A stretch of DNA of 64,000 bases from assembly GCA_016946835.1 (NCBI GenBank), contig JACVTC010000011.1, positions 1,091,001 to 1,155,000 of the forward strand, read 5' to 3'. Position 1 is the first letter of the stretch. Every line of letters starts with the position of its first letter. The notes beneath the pieces were generated by a model. That model was not told the origin of the DNA, did no database searches, and worked only from the letters and a program-made list of their open reading frames with translations. The DNA is from Neocallimastix lanati (nom. inval.) (lineage: Eukaryota; Neocallimastigomycota; Neocallimastigomycetes; Neocallimastigales; Neocallimastigaceae). The position numbers were made by a program, and so were the translations under genes. Below are positions 57,736-64,000 of the stretch, piece by piece.

Positions 57736-58742
57736 TGGTAGACTCGGGGTTGACACTTAGATATTTAAAATCAAGCAGGGGGGGACGGGTATTACCCTGC
57801 TTTGATTTTAAAAAAAAAAAATTCTTTATTAAAAATTATTTATTTTTTTTTTATTAATATAAAAGTTTTTTATTTAAAGTACACATATTTAATTTTTAAG
57901 AAATTGTTACAATATTTATATTTTTTTATAAATTTAAAGTATAATTAATTGTTTATAATTTAAGTAATTTTATAGAATTATTGAATTAATTTTATATCAA
58001 TAATTCATTTTTGTTTTAATTTTTATAAATATAATAATATAATATTCAAATATAATTTAATTAAAAATAATTATAAAATAAATATATAGAAAATAGTTTT
58101 TACTATTTTCTTTGATATTTTTAAGTTAAATAAATTGTTTTTAAAGATTAATATAATAAATTTAATAATCTTTAATTATTTTAAATAATACTTGTAATTA
58201 TTTTCAAAATAAAATAAAATTTTTATAATATTTAATTAATAAATTTGATAATATTTAAATAATAATTTTTATAATAAGTAAAAATTTTTAATAATAATTT
58301 TTAATAATAAATTTAATTAATAATCTTAATAATTTTATAATAATATTTAATAGTTATAATAAATAAATTTTTATAATAATATTTAATAATTTTAATAATT
58401 TTATAATATTAATAATTTATAATAATTTTTAGAATAATATTTAATTAATAATTTTAATAATTTTATAATAATTTTTATAATAATATTTAATTAATAGTTT
58501 TAATAATTTAGTATCTTAAAAGTATAATTTTAATATTTACAATTGTATTTTAATATATACATATATTTAATAATATAACAATAAAGTAATTAATTAAAAT
58601 TTATTTACATTAAGTGTAAATTAATTTATATCAAAATAAATTAAATTTACAATGAGGTTTAGGTTATGAAGAATATAGGAAAGTACAATTTAGTAAAGAA
58701 TTATTAATAATAAAATAAAGGTTATTAATTCATTCTTTACCA
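57736..58742 (-). repeat. Element 7, 3' LTR
   Basis: About 1007 bp; plus-strand ends TGGTAGACTC and TTCTTTACCA. Near its inner transcript end it has a GC-rich hairpin, arms 57,764-57,780 and 57,795-57,812. TATA box on the minus strand near 57,914, and stem GAATTATTGA/TCAATAATTC near 57,975-58,006. Confidence 0.75.
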
Positions 58743-58758
58743 TGATGCCCCCTCTAAA

Positions 58759-58782
58759 ACTCAAGCTACATCGAAGCTGAGT
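58759..58782 (-). other. Hairpin before the polypurine tract of element 7
   Basis: ACTCAGCT and AGCTTGAGT with loop TCGATGT on the element strand; overlaps the end of pol. Element 5 has the same stem with loop TCTGTAT at 45,311-45,334. Confidence 0.65.
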
Positions 58783-61700
58783 TATACTTGACTATATTCT
58801 TCAAATGAACATTCCTATTCATTTGAATTCCAGAATTTGGATCAGCCAAGGTAACCGTATTAAATTGTTTTTTTATAACTTTAAGAGGACCAACAAAATA
58901 AGGTTCTAGTTTAGTTCTTGAAAAATTTCTAACTAGAACTAAATCACCTTCCCTAATTCTTTTTCCTTCATTCAAACTATTCTTTTCCTCTCTTCTAGCA
59001 GCCCAATACTTATTTGCATTATTAACATTTTCGGCTGCTTCTAAAGTCCATCGGTAATGATTTATAAATTTTTCTAACAACACTTCATCCGATGACTTAT
59101 TAATATCCTTGGTAGGTCTAGCAGCAATATCAAAAGGCTGCTGATCTTCCCTACCATAAACCAACTCAAAACTTGAATGTTTTGTTACCTTATTTTTGGT
59201 AGTTCTAAGAACCCATAAGGCGGATGGTAAAACTTCATCCCAATCCTTATTCTTAGAACCCAACAACCTCAATAACTTTCCGATCTCTTTATTACAATTT
59301 TCCGTAAGTCCATTACTTTCTGGATGATATGTGGAAATAAACTTCACATATACATCATAGAGATCTAAAAATATTTTCGTCATGTCCGAGGTGAACTGAA
59401 CACCATTGTCAGTTGTTATTACCTGTGGAACACCATGACGAGCAAACACATTAATTAAGAACTTAATCACATCCTGTGATGTTATATTTTCCGTGGGTTC
59501 TGCTTCAACCCATTTGGTGAAGTAATCCACCACAACCATAATATATTGATTATTATTCTTCGTTTTAATCAAAGGTCCAATAATATCTAAACCCAAATGT
59601 ATAAAAGGACCTTCTACTTTAGTTGGAATATTTTCTGTAGGTTCTGGATATGGTTGTGACCTATTCAACTGACACTTGTCACAACTTTGCACCACTCTTT
59701 TAATATCCATCACCATATTATTCCAATAAAAACTTTTACGAAGCCTTTGATAAGTCTTATAATATCCCTCATGACCTATCTTATGGGCTTCTAAAATAAG
59801 TTTTACTCTTTCCGTTTGATCAGTAATTAATTTACGATAGTCATTACCATCAACAAAGTAATCTTCACCATCTATCGTAACAAATTTTTCATTTATAAAG
59901 TCTTTAATAGTTTTTGAAAGCAACTCTTCTTCTTCCTTTGAAGTTAACTTAGTTGCCAATACCACAGAATCAGCTCTTTTCTTCATCCTAGATAATGCAT
60001 CGGCTAACACATTTTTCTTACCCATTTGATATTGAATTTCAACACCAAGGGTACTAACAGTTAAGCACCACCTTGCTTGCCTAGCATTATTAGGTTCCTT
60101 ATTTTTAAAGAAACTGATTAAAGGTTTATGATCTGTTATTACTACTGTTTTATTAGGATTTCCTAATATATAAGATTTCAACTTAGTAATACAATAAATT
60201 AATGCAGCTCCTTCCAAGTCAGTAATGCCATAATTTTTCTCGGCTTTACTTAAACTTCTACTTATATAATGAACTGGATGTTCCTTTTTGGTTTCTAAAT
60301 CTTCTTGGAGTAATACTCCTCCAATACCTTCATAGGAAGCATCCGTTCTAATTATAAACCTTTGATTAAAACTTGGATATTTTAAAATTGGAGCATTTAT
60401 TAACTTTTCTTTTAACAGATCAAAACTTTGTTGATGTTCATTATTCCATTTATATTTAACATTCTTTCTTAATAATTTACATAAAGGAGCAGAGATTTGA
60501 GCATATTTATCAATAAAGTTTCTATAATATCCTACTGCTCCAAGAAAAGATCGTAATTCATGAACATCAACAGGTGCTACCCACTCCTTGATAGCCTTAA
60601 TTTTGCTATCCTGGGGACTTAAACCTTTCACTGATGCCTTATGACCTAAGACTTCTACTTCAGTCTGCATAAAGGCACATTTTTCAATGTTAATTTTTAA
60701 TTTGTGTTGGCGAAATACTTCCAACACTTGCCTAATGTGGCTTATATGTTCTTCTATACTCTTAGAGTATATTAAAATATCATCTATAAAGTTAAAAACA
60801 AACTTTCCTATAAATGGGAAAAGAATCCTATTCATTTCCCTTTGAAATGTAGCTGGGGCTCCGGTTAAACCAAAAGGCATAACCTTGAATTGGTAGTTAC
60901 CAAATTTTGTGGTGAAGGTGGTAATTTCTACACTTTCTTCATCCATCAAAATTTGATGATAACCAGAGTAAAGATCCATTGTTGTAAAAATCTGTGCCCC
61001 ATCTAAACTATCAAATATCTCATCAATGTAAGGTAATGAATAAGAATCTTTAACTGTTAAATCATTAACCTTACGATAATCAATACATAATCGCCATTTA
61101 CCGTTCTTCTTCGGTACTAACACTATTGGCGATGACCATTCGGAACAAGAAGGTTCAATTAATTTCTTATTAATTAATTTAATTAATTCCTCCTTAAGTA
61201 TATCCGACTTAAATTTAACTAATCTATAGCACCTTTGCTTAACTGGTTTCGCACCAGGAATTAAATTAATCTTATGTGAAGGAAGATCAGAAGGTGTTAA
61301 TTCTTCTGAAGAAGTAGCAACTATTTCTAAGTTCTCCTCCAGAATTTTAATTATTTCATCTTTATATTTTTCATTTAAAGTATTTAGGAAAATTTCATGA
61401 TGAATATATTGCTTTGGGGATAATCCTTCAATTTTCTTTAAATCATTCTTTTTGGAATCCTCGTCCAAAGCCTTAATCATACACAACAACTTTTCTTCAT
61501 CTTCATAATCATTATTAATAGGTGCAATAACGTCAATTACTCCTTCAGGAGTAATTTGACACAAACTATATAAAATGGGGTGGATAAACAAATTATAATC
61601 AATTTGGGTTTTCAAGTTAATTAGAATATCGTAAAAAGGATCCTCCTTTTCTACTATTCTACAATTAACCATTAATACAAGATTATTAATCTTTACTGGC

Positions 61701-62815
61701 ACCCGAATGATATAACCTTCCGAGTAATCATCATTCTTAGTTGCCAACCTAATTCTGCCACGACTAATATCAATAGGTTCATATTCGGACGGAAGCTTAT
61801 CTAAAAATTGTTGAGTAATTATACTTAAATTACTACATGAATCAATTAAAGCCTTCCCCGAAATACCTTCAACTGTAACATCAACCATGGCAATATCCTC
61901 TTCACATGGTTCGTTACCTTTACTTTTATAAGTGTGGTCTATGTTATTAACGACCACAGTCGTGGCTGACACATTATCCAACACCCCAGAGATATTAGAT
62001 TGGTCCCTATCCAATTTAATACCCTGTGACACCTTATATCTTAATTTTGGAGCAGCATCCAATAACTGTCCAAAAGTAATATTGCAATGGGCAGAATTTA
62101 AATCTTTAAGAATATCATATTCTTCTTCCCCCGATTGCATCTTAATTTTCCTAGATACTCTAGAACTTTTATTTTCTTTTTGAGTATCTTTATCTTTACT
62201 AATTAACACCTTTGTTAAATCAATTACTTTATTATTCTCCTTCACAATTCTTTTATTATTATCATTATTTTCTTTCATTAAATTTTTATTCTTTCTTTTA
62301 TCATTATTTACATTATTTATAATAACTTCATCATTCACTAATGAATTATTATTAATATTATCATTACTATTATCATTACTATGATTATTACTATAATTAG
62401 TATTACTATTACTAGCTCTTTCATTATCACGAATTTGTCTTTCAATCTCTTTTTCCTTTTCAATTCGTGGTTGAGCTAGAATAGATGGTTTAATTTGTTT
62501 AACAATTTTATTACTTATATTATTTTCTTTTATTTCTCGTTCTTTCTGTTTCCGTAATGCAGGAGTTATTATAGGTTTAGGATTCTCTTTCAACGACTTA
62601 TGAATCCTTTTCTCTGCACTACCTTCATCATTATTAACATCATAAATTTTACGTTTAGATGCTCCTACTAAATAATCAACTTTCTTTTTATTAACCACCC
62701 TTTTATTAGCAGGAATTTCTTCAATATTAGAAAGACGAGAATTTTTAATTTCTTTTTGATATTTAATTGAAGCTGCTTTATTAAGTATGGGAGAGCTTCT
62801 TATCCCATTACTCAA
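58766..62815 (-). CDS. Element 7 Pol polyprotein
   Basis: About 1349 codons, open through the overlap with the gag stop, so it is most likely made by -1 frameshifting rather than from its own ATG. N-terminal about 280 residues are charged and Asn-rich. A protease-like segment is near residue 320 (ALIDSCSNLSII, Cys in place of the usual Gly). RT with FIDDILIYS near 675, RNase H (IRTDASYEGIGGVLLQ) near 820, integrase zinc domain (HKIGHEGYYKTYQRL then CDKCQL) near 1010, integrase core with LGLDIIGPL, TDNGVQFTSD and HPESNGLTENCN, and a C-terminal SH3-like tail ending in NRNVHLKNIVKY. No chromodomain. Close relative of elements 3 and 5. Confidence 0.9.
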   Translation of the reverse strand: MSNGIRSSPILNKAASIKYQKEIKNSRLSNIEEIPANKRVVNKKKVDYLVGASKRKIYDVNNDEGSAEKRIHKSLKENPKPIITPALRKQKEREIKENNISNKIVKQIKPSILAQPRIEKEKEIERQIRDNERASNSNTNYSNNHSNDNSNDNINNNSLVNDEVIINNVNNDKRKNKNLMKENNDNNKRIVKENNKVIDLTKVLISKDKDTQKENKSSRVSRKIKMQSGEEEYDILKDLNSAHCNITFGQLLDAAPKLRYKVSQGIKLDRDQSNISGVLDNVSATTVVVNNIDHTYKSKGNEPCEEDIAMVDVTVEGISGKALIDSCSNLSIITQQFLDKLPSEYEPIDISRGRIRLATKNDDYSEGYIIRVPVKINNLVLMVNCRIVEKEDPFYDILINLKTQIDYNLFIHPILYSLCQITPEGVIDVIAPINNDYEDEEKLLCMIKALDEDSKKNDLKKIEGLSPKQYIHHEIFLNTLNEKYKDEIIKILEENLEIVATSSEELTPSDLPSHKINLIPGAKPVKQRCYRLVKFKSDILKEELIKLINKKLIEPSCSEWSSPIVLVPKKNGKWRLCIDYRKVNDLTVKDSYSLPYIDEIFDSLDGAQIFTTMDLYSGYHQILMDEESVEITTFTTKFGNYQFKVMPFGLTGAPATFQREMNRILFPFIGKFVFNFIDDILIYSKSIEEHISHIRQVLEVFRQHKLKINIEKCAFMQTEVEVLGHKASVKGLSPQDSKIKAIKEWVAPVDVHELRSFLGAVGYYRNFIDKYAQISAPLCKLLRKNVKYKWNNEHQQSFDLLKEKLINAPILKYPSFNQRFIIRTDASYEGIGGVLLQEDLETKKEHPVHYISRSLSKAEKNYGITDLEGAALIYCITKLKSYILGNPNKTVVITDHKPLISFFKNKEPNNARQARWCLTVSTLGVEIQYQMGKKNVLADALSRMKKRADSVVLATKLTSKEEEELLSKTIKDFINEKFVTIDGEDYFVDGNDYRKLITDQTERVKLILEAHKIGHEGYYKTYQRLRKSFYWNNMVMDIKRVVQSCDKCQLNRSQPYPEPTENIPTKVEGPFIHLGLDIIGPLIKTKNNNQYIMVVVDYFTKWVEAEPTENITSQDVIKFLINVFARHGVPQVITTDNGVQFTSDMTKIFLDLYDVYVKFISTYHPESNGLTENCNKEIGKLLRLLGSKNKDWDEVLPSALWVLRTTKNKVTKHSSFELVYGREDQQPFDIAARPTKDINKSSDEVLLEKFINHYRWTLEAAENVNNANKYWAARREEKNSLNEGKRIREGDLVLVRNFSRTKLEPYFVGPLKVIKKQFNTVTLADPNSGIQMNRNVHLKNIVKYNSASM

Positions 62816-63765
62816 TTTAAACGTTTATTGTTTCTAATTTCCTTCCTATTTTTCTCAACAATTGCTCTCAACTTTGGGCAATTGTTTTGATAATGACCTG
62901 GTTCTTTACAGAAATAACAAGCCTTTATTGTTAAACTTCTCATTTTTCTTGTTAATTCCTCTATGTCATTATCTTCTTTAGGTTTAATATTAACTTTTTG
63001 TTCTAATTTATTTTTAATAGGAGGATGAAAATTAACTCTATTATTAAAAGAAGATATATTTGCAGAAGGTGAAGGGGTAGTAGGATGTCTTCTTTGATTA
63101 CTACCCATATAATTTAACCTATCTGCTTTTTCAGCAATTTTAAAGGCTTTTGACAGAGAAATGTTATCAAATAAGGTTAGACGTTTCCAGGCTTCAACAT
63201 TGTTTTCAATGGAGTCTGTGTAATCTAAAACACTTATCTGACTTCTTTTCTTTTTATTTAATTTTAAATATAAAGTTTTATACTTAATATTAAAATCTTT
63301 GATTCTTTCATTTCTCTTAATTCTTAGAGCACGTAGCTCTCTTAATAAATTATTTTGATCCTCCCTAATGCCATAAAATTCTTCTATAGCTTTTACAATT
63401 CTATTAAGGGAAGGATAAGCCTTATTCTTTTTATCAATTTCTTTATCTTCTTCATTATCATCATCCTCATTTTCATCATCAATATCCTTATAATTATCAT
63501 CATCATCATTATCATCATCATTATCATCACTATCACTATCATCATCTTTATCATTATCATCCATTAATTCTTGGATGACTTTCCTGGTTTCACCAATTGA
63601 GATTAAAACACAGGCATAAAATATAATCTTGGAGTCTTCAACATGTTCAAGCTTTATCCAAAGCTCTAAATCAGACTTCCAAGTTTTAACATCTAAATTT
63701 TCTTTGGATATTTTTTCAATATCCTTAAGTTCCTTTTTTAAATCTTTAAAATTAATTGTACTCAT
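62812..63765 (-). CDS. Element 7 Gag
   Basis: 317 codons from the ATG at 63,765; an earlier in-frame start would only add a homopolymer Phe run. Capsid-like N-terminal part (TWKSDLELWIKLEHVED), then a long Asp/Glu-rich tract (about residues 85-125) coded by ATC-type repeats, more capsid-like sequence (LLRELRALRIKRNERIKDF), and a zinc knuckle CYFCKEPGHYQNNCP near the end. The acidic tract in the middle of a capsid region is unusual. Confidence 0.85.
   Translation of the reverse strand: MSTINFKDLKKELKDIEKISKENLDVKTWKSDLELWIKLEHVEDSKIIFYACVLISIGETRKVIQELMDDNDKDDDSDSDDNDDDNDDDDNYKDIDDENEDDDNEEDKEIDKKNKAYPSLNRIVKAIEEFYGIREDQNNLLRELRALRIKRNERIKDFNIKYKTLYLKLNKKKRSQISVLDYTDSIENNVEAWKRLTLFDNISLSKAFKIAEKADRLNYMGSNQRRHPTTPSPSANISSFNNRVNFHPPIKNKLEQKVNIKPKEDNDIEELTRKMRSLTIKACYFCKEPGHYQNNCPKLRAIVEKNRKEIRNNKRLN
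62815..62821 (-). promoter_or_regulatory. -1 frameshift heptamer T-TTA-AAT at the element 7 gag end
   Basis: The gag frame ends CGT TTA AAT TGA. T-TTA-AAT fits the X-XXY-YYZ slippery rule and pol is open in the -1 frame from this point. Confidence 0.7.
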
Positions 63766-64000
63766 TTTAAAAAAAAAAAAAAAAAAAAAAAACACACTTT
63801 TAAAAAAAAAAAATAAAATAAAAAAAAATTATTTTATTAATTATTTAATTGCTATATTTTTATTTATTTATTTATTTATTTACAATTAAAATTATATATT
63901 TAAGTAATTTATATCTCTAGTGAGACGTTTCCGGCTAGTGTATATTTAATTTTGCTATATACACCCGTACTCCCCCTCCTGGACACTAGAATAAATATAA
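63766..64000 (-). other. Element 7 leader
   Basis: Holds a tract of about 23 T on the element strand immediately before the gag ATG, and a GC-richer hairpin region with CTAGTG/CACTAG and GTGTATA/TATACAC at about 63,918-63,990. Primer site not reached. Confidence 0.6.

Larger units (their letters stand above)
57736..64000 (-). mobile_element. Element 7: Ty3/gypsy element, looks whole as far as visible
   Basis: Minus-strand element cut by the window end. Visible: leader from 64,000 to 63,766, gag, pol in the -1 frame, hairpin and purine tract GAGGGGGCATC, 3' LTR 57,736-58,742. No break seen in gag or pol. No chromodomain. Inserted in the 3' LTR of element 6, so it is younger than that element. 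The 5' LTR lies beyond the window, so LTR divergence cannot be judged. Confidence 0.88.

Noticed and set aside
1-64000. A bacterial, viral or plasmid origin of the window
   Set aside because: Spliceosomal introns, SIN3, F-box/WD40 and chromoviruses show a eukaryotic chromosome.

Overview
Composition and content point to a very AT-rich eukaryote with short spliceosomal introns (GTAAGT/GTAAAT...TAG), most likely an anaerobic gut fungus (Neocallimastigomycota). That assignment is an inference from extreme AT content, homopolymer and AAT-type microsatellites, a fungal-type SIN3 and abundant Ty3/gypsy chromoviruses; another AT-rich early-diverging fungus or an amoeba is not excluded by the sequence alone.

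Region 1-9,860 is the host gene block. Three multi-exon genes lie on the minus strand: a partial C2-C1-RasGAP signalling protein (99-1422, running off the left edge), an F-box/seven-WD40 ubiquitin-ligase adaptor (2130-4297) and a SIN3 corepressor (5241-9860). Exon boundaries were worked out from reading frames plus donor/acceptor sites and close to complete open frames of 491 and 1337 codons for the last two.

Region 9,861-15,670 is nearly gene-free: homopolymers, a diverged ATAT-type repeat, an unexplained GC-richer island (11,590-11,910), a decayed MULE-type transposase (13,317-14,015), an LTR with a polypurine-tract remnant (14,139-14,760) and a 13-bp minisatellite.

Region 15,675-64,000 is a nest of seven Ty3/gypsy elements plus LTR fragments. 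Elements 1 (15,675-), 2 (21,528-28,309), 4 (37,277-44,298) and 6 (50,685-57,735, plus strand) carry chromodomains. Elements 3 (29,331-35,408), 5 (44,351-48,260) and 7 (57,736-beyond 64,000) form a second lineage without one. Element 2 looks whole and very young (773-bp LTRs that differ at one site by eye, CTAAC target duplication); it sits inside an LTR next to element 1. Element 4 interrupts an older LTR. Element 6 interrupts an old gag-protease fragment and is in turn interrupted in its right LTR by element 7.

The main discoveries are structural. Elements 2, 4 and 6 each have, directly after the 5' LTR, 10-12 nt exactly complementary to the LTR sequence 37-44 nt downstream of its TATA box, the signature of Tf1-type self-priming, whereas element 3 has a tRNA-type primer site. 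Two diverged LTRs (28,697-28,753 and 49,865-49,921) share an interleaved pair of perfect stems (10 and 9 bp) with identical 9/3/7-nt spacing and seven paired base changes, which looks like a conserved pseudoknot. Gag-pol joints of elements 4 and 7 carry canonical -1 slippery heptamers next to the gag stop, and a hairpin precedes the polypurine tract in six of the elements.
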